The notes beneath the pieces are model-generated. The model was not told the origin of the DNA. It did not search any database and was given only the letters and a program-made list of their open reading frames with translations. Shown here one piece after another: positions 1 through 8,972 of a stretch of DNA of 64,000 bases; positions within the stretch are counted from its first letter, which is position 1; every line of letters begins with the position of its first letter. The DNA is from JAAYJK01 sp964501655 (GTDB lineage: Bacteria > Bacillota > Syntrophomonadia > Syntrophomonadales > Syntrophomonadaceae), in the NCBI GenBank assembly GCA_964501655.1, contig CAZCTN010000017.1, forward strand, positions 1 through 64,000, given 5' to 3'. The position numbers and the translations under genes were made by a program.

Positions 1-82
1 CTTCGGCTTCCCGCCGCGCAAGAGTTATCTTATCATCCACCGGACTAATTGTCAAGCTAGTAGGAAATATTTTTAATGCCAT
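1..82 (-). CDS. Start of an unidentified gene running off the left edge
   Basis: An open frame begins with ATG at 82 and reads leftwards off the window for about 27 codons, starting MALKIFPTSLT. A stop codon lies in frame directly before the ATG, so the frame cannot begin earlier. No clear ribosome binding site precedes it. I do not recognise the family from so short a piece, and it may not be a real gene. Confidence 0.3.
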   Translation of the reverse strand, partial: MALKIFPTSLTISPVDDKITLARREAE

Positions 83-198
83 TTATAGCCAGATGATAGC
101 CATAATTAATTCAAGTTCCATAGATATTCACCGGAAAAACAATATAATCTCCCTGAGACAGGCATAATCATACAGGTTGCTTATCCGAGCATTGCAGA

Positions 199-855
199 CT
201 ACTTATTTAGCAGAGGATACATCCACTCTGACTCTCCTAGAAAATTAACGTAGGTTTCCGGCACCTCTCCCACAATAATAGTTTCTGTCATGGGAATGAC
301 AGCCATTACTTCACATTCTCTTTCCAGGAATGGTACCGCCAAGGTGATGTTGCTCCGGACTTCAAAATATATCAGGTGCCGGGTCTGATTGATACCTGCC
401 TGCTGAAATTCATTTATTACATTTACGTTAACCTGCCCGGCAGGAATGACGGTTACTTTTATCCTTGGTCCCCGGGCTGCAAGCAGATCTATACCTGATA
501 ATTGACCTAGGGGTATCTCTATGGTATTATCCTTCATCTGTCCCAGATAACGAGCTATTTCCATCATGGTACTATTCATAACACGATTCAGCATAATGGT
601 ATTGGGTTGAATCAACACTATCCTGCCCTGCCCGTCTTTATGAACTGTGACTATATCTTCATATTCAAGTTCGGATGCCACCTGGTCGTTGATTATCATA
701 TTTATGGTTTCCACCCCGGCGGCTTGAGCCTCTGCACCAGCTAAAGTCAACAGACTCCTCTTTATTCGCAGATCAGCCATAACCATAGAGGTAAGCAGGA
801 TAACTATTAAGATGATGCTCAGAATCGGCATTAACCTGAATCTGGGACCATACAT
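199..855 (-). CDS. yunB: Sporulation protein YunB
   Basis: The 218-residue protein has one N-terminal membrane segment (about residues 8-27) followed by a soluble domain that should lie outside the membrane. The sequence and length fit YunB, a protein needed for normal sporulation in Bacillus and made in the mother cell under sigma-E; its biochemical role is not known. I chose the ATG at 855 because a strong GGAGGTGG sits just before it; an upstream ATG at 906 has no such site. The gene is divergent from the aminotransferase gene to its right. Its presence suggests a spore-forming lineage. Confidence 0.85.
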   Translation of the reverse strand: MYGPRFRLMPILSIILIVILLTSMVMADLRIKRSLLTLAGAEAQAAGVETINMIINDQVASELEYEDIVTVHKDGQGRIVLIQPNTIMLNRVMNSTMMEIARYLGQMKDNTIEIPLGQLSGIDLLAARGPRIKVTVIPAGQVNVNVINEFQQAGINQTRHLIYFEVRSNITLAVPFLERECEVMAVIPMTETIIVGEVPETYVNFLGESEWMYPLLNK

Positions 856-1116
856 GAAACCACCTCCGTACCTTATTAATATGAAAAGTAGTTTCATTTG
901 GTTCACTATATTAATATAATATTAACTCAAGAGTTGTTTTGTTGGCATGAGATTGTAAACGTCCCTGGAAACCATACTAAGAAAAGCTGCGGTGGGTTCC
1001 AATTCCCTTCCTTGTCGCAGCGGTAAGGAAAATGAACTTCCTTATACTTTTGAACCAGCGGAACCAAATAGTGGTCCTTTAAGAGTGCTATGAAGTTTAA
1101 TGAAAGAAGTGTTTTT

Positions 1117-1959
1117 ATGGAGCAATGCCTGGGCAGTTATTTCCTGAAAAACGGTCAACCTCTATCTGCCGCCTGTTTTGAACAGCATCTGGGGGAGATA
1201 TCTGATTCCCTATATGAAGTAATCCGAATCATCCGAGGTGTACCCTTGTTTTGGGAAAAGCATGTTGATCGATTCTATAATTCCGCTTCATTAGCGGGGA
1301 TTGCCTTGACCCTATCCCGGCAAGATATAGCGGAAGGAATTCAAAGGCTGCTCCAATTCAACTCCACAAGCAGCGGCAATTATAAATTACTGATCAAATC
1401 CTTGCCGAACAACCATGATATCAGGAAGGATTGGTTTTTATACAGCATCCCTTATAGATATCCCGGCATACGGGATTACCAGCAGGGGGTGACAGCCATC
1501 CTGTTCAGGGCTGAACGAAAAAACCCCCGAATAAAAGCAGCCGATTTGGATTTGCGAGCTGCAATAGACCTGGAACTGAAAAAGCACGGGGCATATGAAG
1601 CTCTGCTGGTGGATGCCCACGGTTATGTAACCGAAGGCAGTCGTTCCAATGTACTCTGGGTAAGGGACGGAGCTATATACACTGCTTCATCAAATCGCAT
1701 ACTGCCTGGTGTTACCCGAGATGCGATTTTAAAATTATGTTCATCTATGGGCATACGGGTTATAGAACAGGAGATCTCCCTTGATCAGCTTATTTTAATG
1801 GAGGCGGTTTTTATCACCGGAACTTCTCCTAAAGTGTTGCCGATAAAACAGATCGACAATCTAGAGTTCGATTCTGCTTCGCATCCGGTGGTCATAAATA
1901 TTATGGAGGGGTATAATAGAATGATCGATGACTACTGTGAGGATAACCCCTTTGAATAA
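1117..1959 (+). CDS. Class IV PLP-dependent aminotransferase
   Basis: This belongs to the fold-type IV PLP enzymes that include branched-chain aminotransferase, D-amino-acid aminotransferase and aminodeoxychorismate lyase. The PLP lysine is probably in RIKAADLDLR, and the family signature EGSRSNVLWVRDG with its conserved Glu and Asn is clear. The substrate cannot be told from sequence: the protein is distant from typical IlvE, and no folate genes adjoin it. The start is uncertain. ATG 1117 begins just before the conserved YFLKNG strand and has a weak purine-rich stretch upstream; ATG 1090 would add nine residues. The leader holds a short hairpin at 1024-1044. The gene ends 30 bases before gltX, so the two may be co-transcribed. 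Confidence 0.8.
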   Translation: MEQCLGSYFLKNGQPLSAACFEQHLGEISDSLYEVIRIIRGVPLFWEKHVDRFYNSASLAGIALTLSRQDIAEGIQRLLQFNSTSSGNYKLLIKSLPNNHDIRKDWFLYSIPYRYPGIRDYQQGVTAILFRAERKNPRIKAADLDLRAAIDLELKKHGAYEALLVDAHGYVTEGSRSNVLWVRDGAIYTASSNRILPGVTRDAILKLCSSMGIRVIEQEISLDQLILMEAVFITGTSPKVLPIKQIDNLEFDSASHPVVINIMEGYNRMIDDYCEDNPFE

Positions 1960-1989
1960 TATCTTGCTTAATAAAAAAGGAGTGATAAA

Positions 1990-3450
1990 GTGGACCATAT
2001 AAGAGTACGCTTTGCTCCCAGTCCCACTGGAGCTTTACATATAGGCGGGGCACGCACTGCTCTTTTCAACTGGCTCTTTGCCCGCAAATACGGCGGGAGG
2101 CTGGTACTCCGCCTGGAGGACAGTGACGCCAGCAGATCTGACCAGGCTTCCGCCCAGGGCATAATAGAGGGCTTGAATTGGCTGGGATTGGATTGGGATG
2201 AGGGCCCCCAAATCGGAGGAGAATACGGTCCCTATCGCCAGAGTGAACGCCTGGATATCTACCATAAATGTCTGGACCAGTTATTAGCGCAGAACAAAGC
2301 TTATTACTGCTTCTGTTCTGCTGAACAGCTAGCTGAAGAAAGAGATACCGCCCGGCGAAATAAAATTGACTATAAATACCCAGGTCATTGCAGCAATATC
2401 AGTATAAGCGAAGCTGAAGAACGGATTCATAAGGGTGAACCAGCAGTAATTAGGTTCAGGTCGCCTGAGAACGGTGTGGTAGTGGTGCCGGATCTGATCA
2501 GGGGTGAGGTGGAATTCAACAACCAATTGCTGGATGATTTCATTCTGGCCAAGTCTGATGGCTGGCCTACCTACAATTTCGCCGTGGTGGCAGATGATCA
2601 CTATATGCTGATATCCCACGTTATCAGAGCAGAGGAACACCTCTCCAACACCCCCAAACAGATTCTGCTTTATAGGGCACTGGGCTGGGAGATTCCTCAT
2701 TTTGCCCATGTTTCCATGATATTGGCTCCAGATCGCAGCAAACTATCCAAGCGCCATGGCGCTACCTCGGTTCAGGAATTTCGCGGGCAAGGATATCTGC
2801 CGGAAGCATTGATCAATTATCTGGCCCTGCTGGGATGGTCGAGCGGAGCAGATCGAGATTTTTGGACAGTGGAGGATTTGCGGGAAAGCTTCGATCTGGC
2901 CGGGGTTTCTCGGTCCCCGGCCATATATGATATGGAAAAGCTGAGCTGGATGAATGGTCATTATTTAGCTGAAGCAAGCTCTGAACGAATAGCCAATCTG
3001 CTCCATGATGATGCTGTAAAACGAGGTTTCATAAGCGATGCTGATCCGGGAAAACTATTGAAGGTGGTATCACTCCTTAAAGGGCGGGTTAAGACAGTCC
3101 AGGCTATCCTGGACGAAGGAGCCTATTTTTTTCGGCCAATTTCCGCTTATGATGAAAAAGGCTGCCAGAAATATTTCCTGCCCAAAGATTCTCTGGTTCT
3201 CCTTAAAGAGGCCTTGATAATCTATAGAAAAAGCAGCTTCGAATCTATTGAAGGGCTGGAACTGGAGCTGCGACAGCGAGCTGAGGAGTTGAATATAAAG
3301 GCGGCCAAACTGATCCATCCCCTGCGGCTTGCCTTGTCCGGTCGCACTAATACCCCGGGAATATTCGAGCTAATGGAAGTTCTGGGAAAAGATGAGTGCA
3401 TACAGCGTATCAGCAATGCTATACTATATGTGGAAAATTTATCGAAGTAA
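1990..3450 (+). CDS. gltX: Glutamyl-tRNA synthetase
   Basis: This class I aminoacyl-tRNA synthetase charges tRNA-Glu with glutamate and, in most Firmicutes that lack glutaminyl-tRNA synthetase, also mischarges tRNA-Gln for later amidation by GatCAB. The HIGH motif appears as HIGGARTALFNW near residue 18, and the KMSKS loop as KLSKRHGATSV near residue 255. The length of 486 residues is normal. The start is GTG, preceded by AAAAAAGGAGTG at a good distance. A tRNA-Gln and a tRNA-Glu gene follow directly, so the enzyme sits beside both of its likely substrates. Confidence 0.96.
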   Translation: MDHIRVRFAPSPTGALHIGGARTALFNWLFARKYGGRLVLRLEDSDASRSDQASAQGIIEGLNWLGLDWDEGPQIGGEYGPYRQSERLDIYHKCLDQLLAQNKAYYCFCSAEQLAEERDTARRNKIDYKYPGHCSNISISEAEERIHKGEPAVIRFRSPENGVVVVPDLIRGEVEFNNQLLDDFILAKSDGWPTYNFAVVADDHYMLISHVIRAEEHLSNTPKQILLYRALGWEIPHFAHVSMILAPDRSKLSKRHGATSVQEFRGQGYLPEALINYLALLGWSSGADRDFWTVEDLRESFDLAGVSRSPAIYDMEKLSWMNGHYLAEASSERIANLLHDDAVKRGFISDADPGKLLKVVSLLKGRVKTVQAILDEGAYFFRPISAYDEKGCQKYFLPKDSLVLLKEALIIYRKSSFESIEGLELELRQRAEELNIKAAKLIHPLRLALSGRTNTPGIFELMEVLGKDECIQRISNAILYVENLSK

Positions 3451-3464
3451 ATTCCGTTAGGCCT

Positions 3465-3493
3465 TTGACAAGAGGCTCACCCTATATTATAAT
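3465..3493 (+). promoter_or_regulatory. Consensus sigma-A promoter for the tRNA pair
   Basis: TTGACA at 3465-3470 and TATAAT at 3488-3493 are separated by exactly 17 bases, a perfect match to the housekeeping consensus. It starts 15 bases after the gltX stop codon and fires into tRNA-Gln and tRNA-Glu, as expected for stable RNA genes. Confidence 0.92.
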
Positions 3494-3522
3494 AGTTTTC
3501 GCACGGGTAATATACCCTTCGC

Positions 3523-3597
3523 TGCCGGTTGGTGTAAGTGGTAGCACGACTGACTCTGGATCAGTTCGCCAGGGTTCGAATCCTTGACCGGCAGCCA
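3523..3597 (+). tRNA. tRNA-Gln (CTG)
   Basis: The cloverleaf folds cleanly. The acceptor stem is TGCCGGT with ACCGGCA, the anticodon stem is ACTGA with TCAGT around loop CTCTGGA (anticodon CTG, reading CAG), and the T arm is CAGGG-TTCGAAT-CCTTG. The 3' CCA is encoded. It is transcribed from the promoter just upstream, together with tRNA-Glu. Confidence 0.96.
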
Positions 3598-3608
3598 TTT
3601 ATATTTCT

Positions 3609-3684
3609 GGCCCCATCGTCTAGTGGCCTAGGATGCCGCCCTCTCACGGCGGAGACAGGGGTTCGACTCCCCTTGGGGCTACCA
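3609..3684 (+). tRNA. tRNA-Glu (CTC)
   Basis: The acceptor stem is GGCCCCA with TGGGGCT, the anticodon stem is CCGCC with GGCGG around loop CTCTCAC (anticodon CTC, reading GAG), and the T arm has GGTTCGACTCC. CCA is encoded. It lies 11 bases after tRNA-Gln and before an intrinsic terminator. Confidence 0.96.
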
Positions 3685-3700
3685 TGTTAGAGCCAAGTAA

Positions 3701-3726
3701 AAGCCGGGAAATATCCCGGCTTTTTT
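3701..3726 (+). terminator. Intrinsic terminator of the tRNA pair
   Basis: The stem AAGCCGGGA with its complement and a short AATAT loop is followed by a run of T. It lies 17 bases after the CCA end of tRNA-Glu. Confidence 0.9.
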
Positions 3727-3773
3727 CGCAGATTACATAGTATTAGTCTGCACAGGGAGGTTAATTATTGTCA

Positions 3774-4427
3774 TCAGCTCCCCTTGTATTCAGATATTCT
3801 TTTGATCATCATCCAGAATAAATAGGCGGGAACTGCCTGGGCCAGTTTATCTGCAGTACTCCAATTTTCCGGATTATTCACCAGTCCTTTGGCGCTCAGA
3901 TCCTGCAGAGCTTCCTGCCCCCCATCTATCATCCATTTTTCCAGGGTCATTTTAATCACATCCTTGTCTAATTTTGCGTTCAGTTCTGCCCAGGGAAACA
4001 AAGCACCCGGACAGGCGGTGGCCATAACATCTTGGTGGCCGATTATCGGTATTGACGGATATCTCTTCCATATGTCCAGTACCAGCTCCGGCAGGCTATC
4101 CATCTGCTTGCCGGTGGGCGGTTGCTGATCGAAATTCCCGATCAGGCAGATCCCGAGCCCATTGCTGTTGGCCTCATGATCAGCATCCTGATAGGCATGG
4201 GCGCCCATGGCCAATTCAGGCCGCCCCCGATAGATATCTCCGTCGGCATATATGACATAATGATAGCCGATTCCTATCCAATTCCTGGCCAGGTGCCAGC
4301 GATGAATATCCTGAATAGTAGTATCCAGGCTGCTGGCCGAATGATGTATTACTATTCTCTCGGTTCTTGGCCGGTTTTTAAAACTGCCATTAAATATAAG
4401 CTGATTCTCTATTATTTTCGCAGACAT
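3774..4427 (-). CDS. N-acetylmuramoyl-L-alanine amidase (Amidase_2/PGRP fold)
   Basis: This zinc amidase should cut the bond between N-acetylmuramic acid and the L-alanine of the peptide stem. The Amidase_2 fold covers most of the 217 residues. Likely zinc ligands are the His in IVIHHSASS, the His in IIGHQDVMATACPG and the Cys of the same segment. There is no obvious signal peptide or cell-wall-binding repeat, so it may act inside the cell, on recycled wall material or during sporulation. I chose ATG 4427 because GGAAGGAGAA precedes it. The gene is divergent from the sigma-54 regulator. Confidence 0.87.
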   Translation of the reverse strand: MSAKIIENQLIFNGSFKNRPRTERIVIHHSASSLDTTIQDIHRWHLARNWIGIGYHYVIYADGDIYRGRPELAMGAHAYQDADHEANSNGLGICLIGNFDQQPPTGKQMDSLPELVLDIWKRYPSIPIIGHQDVMATACPGALFPWAELNAKLDKDVIKMTLEKWMIDGGQEALQDLSAKGLVNNPENWSTADKLAQAVPAYLFWMMIKRISEYKGS

Positions 4428-4642
4428 GCCATTCTCCTTCCTGCTGTTTTTCATTCCAGGATTTATTGAACAACCTTTCATCAGAATTCCTTTTTATCCA
4501 ATATATGCTTAAATCAACAACAGTTGTGATAAGATATACTCTAATAAATACAGCGGCATATGGTATTGTCCCAAAATTATTATTGGGTGCTATAATAATA
4601 ATTAGGAAGTTTTTGTCGAGGGATTCTATTATGGAGGTATAT

Positions 4643-7432
4643 ATGGAAATGACAGCTCCTCTGCATATTGGTCTCGATACCAGTGCAGCTCAGGCATCAG
4701 AATACCTGCTGCAACACCAGGTTAACGGGGTTAGAGTGATTGATGACAATATGAACGTGGCCGGCCTGATCAGCTGGACTCATCTGCTGAAAGTGTTGGC
4801 AGATGATCTGCCCCGAGATACACCGGTGAGCAAAATAATGTCCTATGACCGTGACAGTATTGCCATTCTGGATGAACTGCAGTCTATGGCCGGCAAGTAT
4901 ATTGAAGAGGGCGGAGAAGCTGACCGGGAAGAAAACCGGGCTTTATATAACCTGACTATGTCCTTTTTTGATATCCTGCAAAGAAAACAGCAGGAATGGG
5001 AGGTCTGTATCAACTCCATATATAATCCCCTGTTGGGTGTAGATACCGAAGAACGTATCACCATTTTCAATAAATCCCTGGAAGAGGTATCCGGGATCAG
5101 CGCTCAAGAGGCTTATGGCCGGCCTGTTAACGAGGTCTTTGATATGAGCAATCTGGGTACTATCCTAAAAAGCGGCCAGAAGCAATCACTTCATAAAATC
5201 ATATATAAGGATAAGATTCTGTTGTCCAATCGGGCCCCAATTACCGTTGATGGCCAGATAACCGGTGCAGTAGCCTGCTTGCAGGATATTTCAGAGTTGG
5301 AAAACGTGGTACAAGAATTAGAAGTAACCAGGAAACTCAACCAGCAGTTGGATGCTATTTTCGAATCTTCTTATGATGGTTTATATATTACCGATGGGGA
5401 AGGCAATACCCTGCGGTTGAATAAGGCCTTTGAGCGCATTATGGGAGTATATGCTGAAGAGTGTGTGGGACGCAACATGGCGGAATTAGTAGAGGAAGGC
5501 TATTTCACTCGTTCAGGAACCCTGCTGGTATTGGAAAGAAGGCACTCGGTTACCATACCTTTACAATCCAAAACCGGCAAAAATGCACTGGTTACCAGTA
5601 ACCCCATATTCGATGAAGACGGCAACATTATTCTGGTAGTTACCAATGTACGTGATTTAACCGACTTAATTGATCTGGAACGACAGCTGCAGGATGTAAA
5701 GGTCCTGAGAGAGCGGGAATTGGATGCCATAGTTGAGTCTTCCTTCGATGGACTATATATTACTGATGGACAGGGTAAAACTCTTCGGGTGAATAAGGGC
5801 TTTGAACGAATTACAGGCATAAATGCGAAAGAACTTACCGGTCGTTATATGTCAGACCTGGTTCAAGACGGGGTTTACTCAAGCTCCGGCAGCTTGCTGG
5901 CTATAGAAAAACGGGAAACCGTCACTGTTCAGCTTAAGGCTAGATCCAAAAAGGATATCCTGGTTACCAGCACTCCAATTTTTGATGATGAAGGCCAGGT
6001 TGTCATGGTAGTAACCAACGTCCGGGATATGTCAGAACTGATGGCCCTGGAACACCAGCTGGAACGAGTGGAAGGATTAAGACGAAAAGAACTGGACGCA
6101 ATTTTTGACTCCTCTTATGATGGACTGTATATAACCGACGGGGAAGGCTATACCCTGCAGCTTAATAAGGCTTTTGAGCGCATTATGGGGGTTTCCGCGG
6201 AGGAGTGTGTGGGACGCAACATGGCTGATCTGGTCAGAGATGGAGTATTCACCCGGTCAGGAACCCTGCTGGCTATAAAAACCCGGCAGCCTGCTACTAT
6301 CCCGCTGCAATCCATAACCGGCAAGAGCGCTCTGGTAACCAGCACTCCCATCTTTGACGAAGATGGCCATATTGTTCTGGTAGTTACCAATGTCCGAGAT
6401 ATCACCGAGCTCAATGATTTACAGGGCAAGGTGGAGCAGTTGGAGGGCTTGAGCCGAATGTATCAGGTACAGTTGAATCAATTGAAGAGCTCCAAAAGCT
6501 GTATACTGCACTCGGATAAAATGCGCAAATTGCTGAAAATGGTCAATCATGTTTCAACTGTTGACTCTACCGTTCTTATCCTGGGTGAATCGGGAGTGGG
6601 CAAGGAGGTCATCGCAGACACCCTGCATAACAGCAGCCCCAGGGTCAACAAGCCTTTCATAAAAGTAAACTGTGGTGCCATCCCGGCTAATCTTCTGGAA
6701 TCGGAGCTATTTGGCTATGAGCCCGGCGCCTTTTCTGGAGCCAGCAAAACCGGCAAGGCGGGTATGTTCGAATTGGCTGATGGCGGCATCCTCTTCCTGG
6801 ACGAGATTGCTGAAATGCCTTTGGATCTTCAAGTAAAACTCTTACGAGTGCTGCAGGATAATAAGATAATGAGAATCGGCGGAACCAAAGAGCTGGCAGT
6901 TGATGTCAGGATTATTGCCGGCACTAATCGAAATCTGCAGGATATGGTAGCCGAAAGCCAATTTCGCAAGGATTTATTTTACCGGCTTAATGTTGTTCCC
7001 ATATTTGTTCCTCCTCTGCGGGAGCGCCGGGAAGATATCCCGGTTTTGGGCAGGCATTTTATTCAGATGTTCAATCGGCGCCACCGGATGAACAAAAGCC
7101 TTTCCGCTGATGTTCTGAAATACTTTATCTCCTATGATTGGCCGGGTAATGTAAGGGAGTTGGAAAATCTGATTGAGCGTCTGGTAGTTACTACCCAGCA
7201 GGATGTCATTGGCATGGATGACCTGTCGGCCTGGGTGGAGTTAGAGGCATCTGCCCGGCCCAAGACAGAGATCATACCACTGAACGCAGCTCTGGAGAAT
7301 ACTGAGCGCAGCCTGCTGCAGGAAGCTTTTTCAGTATATAACTCCACCTATGCTGTAGCACGAGTGCTGGGAGTAAGCCAGCCCACCATCGTTCGCAAGG
7401 CTGCCAAGTACGGTATTGTCAGAAGCAAGTAA
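4643..7432 (+). CDS. Sigma-54-dependent activator with CBS and four PAS domains
   Basis: This is a bacterial enhancer-binding protein of about 929 residues. In order it has a CBS-domain pair (about 5-85), PAS1 (118-222), PAS2 (236-342), PAS3 (359-462), PAS4 (483-587), a sigma-54 AAA+ domain (620-852) and a C-terminal TyrR/Fis-like helix-turn-helix (about 903-928, VLGVSQPTIVRK). Walker A is GESGVGKE and Walker B is ILFLDEIAEM. The sigma-54 contact loop reads GAFSGA rather than GAFTGA, a conservative change. PAS2 and PAS4 are very alike even in DNA, which points to internal duplication. ATG 4643 has GGAGG nearby; a possible promoter with TATAAT at 4591 lies upstream. It is convergent with the beta-oxidation operon, whose promoter is of the sigma-54 type, so it is the obvious candidate regulator. 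The signal sensed is unknown. Confidence 0.93.
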   Translation: MEMTAPLHIGLDTSAAQASEYLLQHQVNGVRVIDDNMNVAGLISWTHLLKVLADDLPRDTPVSKIMSYDRDSIAILDELQSMAGKYIEEGGEADREENRALYNLTMSFFDILQRKQQEWEVCINSIYNPLLGVDTEERITIFNKSLEEVSGISAQEAYGRPVNEVFDMSNLGTILKSGQKQSLHKIIYKDKILLSNRAPITVDGQITGAVACLQDISELENVVQELEVTRKLNQQLDAIFESSYDGLYITDGEGNTLRLNKAFERIMGVYAEECVGRNMAELVEEGYFTRSGTLLVLERRHSVTIPLQSKTGKNALVTSNPIFDEDGNIILVVTNVRDLTDLIDLERQLQDVKVLRERELDAIVESSFDGLYITDGQGKTLRVNKGFERITGINAKELTGRYMSDLVQDGVYSSSGSLLAIEKRETVTVQLKARSKKDILVTSTPIFDDEGQVVMVVTNVRDMSELMALEHQLERVEGLRRKELDAIFDSSYDGLYITDGEGYTLQLNKAFERIMGVSAEECVGRNMADLVRDGVFTRSGTLLAIKTRQPATIPLQSITGKSALVTSTPIFDEDGHIVLVVTNVRDITELNDLQGKVEQLEGLSRMYQVQLNQLKSSKSCILHSDKMRKLLKMVNHVSTVDSTVLILGESGVGKEVIADTLHNSSPRVNKPFIKVNCGAIPANLLESELFGYEPGAFSGASKTGKAGMFELADGGILFLDEIAEMPLDLQVKLLRVLQDNKIMRIGGTKELAVDVRIIAGTNRNLQDMVAESQFRKDLFYRLNVVPIFVPPLRERREDIPVLGRHFIQMFNRRHRMNKSLSADVLKYFISYDWPGNVRELENLIERLVVTTQQDVIGMDDLSAWVELEASARPKTEIIPLNAALENTERSLLQEAFSVYNSTYAVARVLGVSQPTIVRKAAKYGIVRSK

Positions 7433-7501
7433 CCCTTAAATACGCCAATACAACCCAATCAAGAAGGCTCCACTATTTGGCCCCATATATTAACTCGAAA
7501 A

Positions 7502-7532
7502 GCTAACGGCAGGTGAAGCACCTGCCGTTAGC
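7502..7532. terminator. Hairpin between convergent genes
   Basis: A perfect 14-bp stem (7502-7515 with 7519-7532) closes a 3-base loop. On the minus strand it is followed by a short T run, so it probably ends the beta-oxidation and CoA-transferase transcript; it may also block read-through from the sigma-54 activator gene. Confidence 0.75.
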
Positions 7533-7553
7533 CATTATATTTGCCGAAGCAGA

Positions 7554-8897
7554 CTATTTAATTTTGTTCGCTTTCCGCCAAATGTTCATGTTCTGAGCTT
7601 CCTTGATCAATTCATCTCTGAAGTCAGGATGAGCTATATTAATCAGTGCTTCAGCTCTCTGCCAGGTACTTTTACCTTTCATGTTGGCTATACCGTATTC
7701 GGTTACCAGCATATGAGTTGCTGTTCGGGGATCGGTCACAATGGCTCCGGGGCTTAGTATCGGCCGAATCCTTGATTTGACTTCCCCTTTGCTTTCAATG
7801 GTGGAAGGTAAACAAACAAAGCTCTGGCCACCCTTGGACTTATAAGCACCCTCAACAAAGTCCAATTGTCCGCCCGTGCCGCTTATGTGACGAGTACCAA
7901 CACTTTCTGAACAAACCTGTCCGAATAAGTCTACCTCAATGCAGGCGTTTATTGACACGAAATTATCCAGTTGAGCTACCACATAGGGGTTGTTGGTATA
8001 ATCAACCGCGTAGGAGGCCAATCCGGGATTATCGTCAATAAATTCGTACAATTCCTTGCTGCCCATGGCAAAGGAATAAACCTGTTTGTATTTATCGATA
8101 TTTTTCTTGGCTCCGGTTATTTTACCAGCTTTGGTCATTTCCAAATAGGCATCTACGTACATTTCCGTGTGAACTCCTAGATCCTTTAGGTCCGAAGCCG
8201 CTACCATGGTTCCTACCGCATTTGGTATACCACCAATTCCCAGCTGTATACAGTTGCCATCATATAATTTTCCAATTATGTTCTGGGCGATTTTCACATC
8301 AGTGTCGCTGGGAGCTGCCGCACCTAGTACCAGCAGGTCAGGATTGCTTCCTTCAATGATATAGTTCACCTGAGTTACATGAACGCATTCCTGGTTGCCG
8401 CCCAGACAGCGGGGCATCTTTTCATTCACTTCTATTATAATACAATCAGTGTTTTCCATAGCTGCCCAGGTAGTAGCCGCGCTGGCACCAAAATTGAAAT
8501 AACCATTTCGGTCCATAGGAGTGCACATAACCACGGTTACGTTGTTGGGTATGATATCTTTTCTAGTCATCATAGGGTTTTCATGAAATTTCATGGGAAT
8601 GTAGTAAAGATTCTTGCCAATAAATTTCTTGTCATGGCCGGCTACATGCCAGCTGTTCCAGGTGAATATTTCTCCGCTGGGATCAGCTTCGGCAGTAAAA
8701 TGCTGATAAGCTCCGATGTCACATTTGATGTTTACGTCATAAAGTTCTTCTTTTCTTTCGGCCAATGCTCTATCAAAATCATAAGAGCAGTTAACCCCAA
8801 ACGCATATTCGACCCAATCGCCGGATTTTACTATTTTGGCGGCCTGCTCAGCGGTAACCAGTTTACTTTTATATTCTTCTAACCATCTCTGATACAT
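7554..8897 (-). CDS. Acetyl-CoA hydrolase/transferase family CoA-transferase
   Basis: This 447-residue protein belongs to the family that contains butyryl-CoA:acetate and 4-hydroxybutyrate CoA-transferases. These swap CoA between acetate and an acyl-CoA through a glutamyl-CoA intermediate. The likely catalytic glutamate is Glu245 in LGVHTEMYVDAY, and the CoA-binding loop IGGIPNAVGT is present. In a butyrate oxidiser the natural job is to activate butyrate with acetyl-CoA, giving butyryl-CoA and acetate, so that no ATP is spent directly. It is the last gene of the beta-oxidation cluster. ATG 8897 has a GGAGGAGG site. The exact substrate is inferred from context. Confidence 0.88.
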   Translation of the reverse strand: MYQRWLEEYKSKLVTAEQAAKIVKSGDWVEYAFGVNCSYDFDRALAERKEELYDVNIKCDIGAYQHFTAEADPSGEIFTWNSWHVAGHDKKFIGKNLYYIPMKFHENPMMTRKDIIPNNVTVVMCTPMDRNGYFNFGASAATTWAAMENTDCIIIEVNEKMPRCLGGNQECVHVTQVNYIIEGSNPDLLVLGAAAPSDTDVKIAQNIIGKLYDGNCIQLGIGGIPNAVGTMVAASDLKDLGVHTEMYVDAYLEMTKAGKITGAKKNIDKYKQVYSFAMGSKELYEFIDDNPGLASYAVDYTNNPYVVAQLDNFVSINACIEVDLFGQVCSESVGTRHISGTGGQLDFVEGAYKSKGGQSFVCLPSTIESKGEVKSRIRPILSPGAIVTDPRTATHMLVTEYGIANMKGKSTWQRAEALINIAHPDFRDELIKEAQNMNIWRKANKIK

Positions 8898-8972
8898 GAA
8901 GTTGCCTCCTCCATTGTATTATATAAACAATAATGTTGACCATTTCCATTATCAGGTTATTACAGATATTGA

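Noticed and set aside
956..1089. T-box or riboswitch before the class IV aminotransferase gene
   Set aside because: Short hairpins are present, but no T-box sequence or known aptamer core could be recognised.
8898..8972. Frameshifted remainder of the half CoA-transferase gene
   Set aside because: Only 75 bases separate the two genes, too few for the missing 230 residues.
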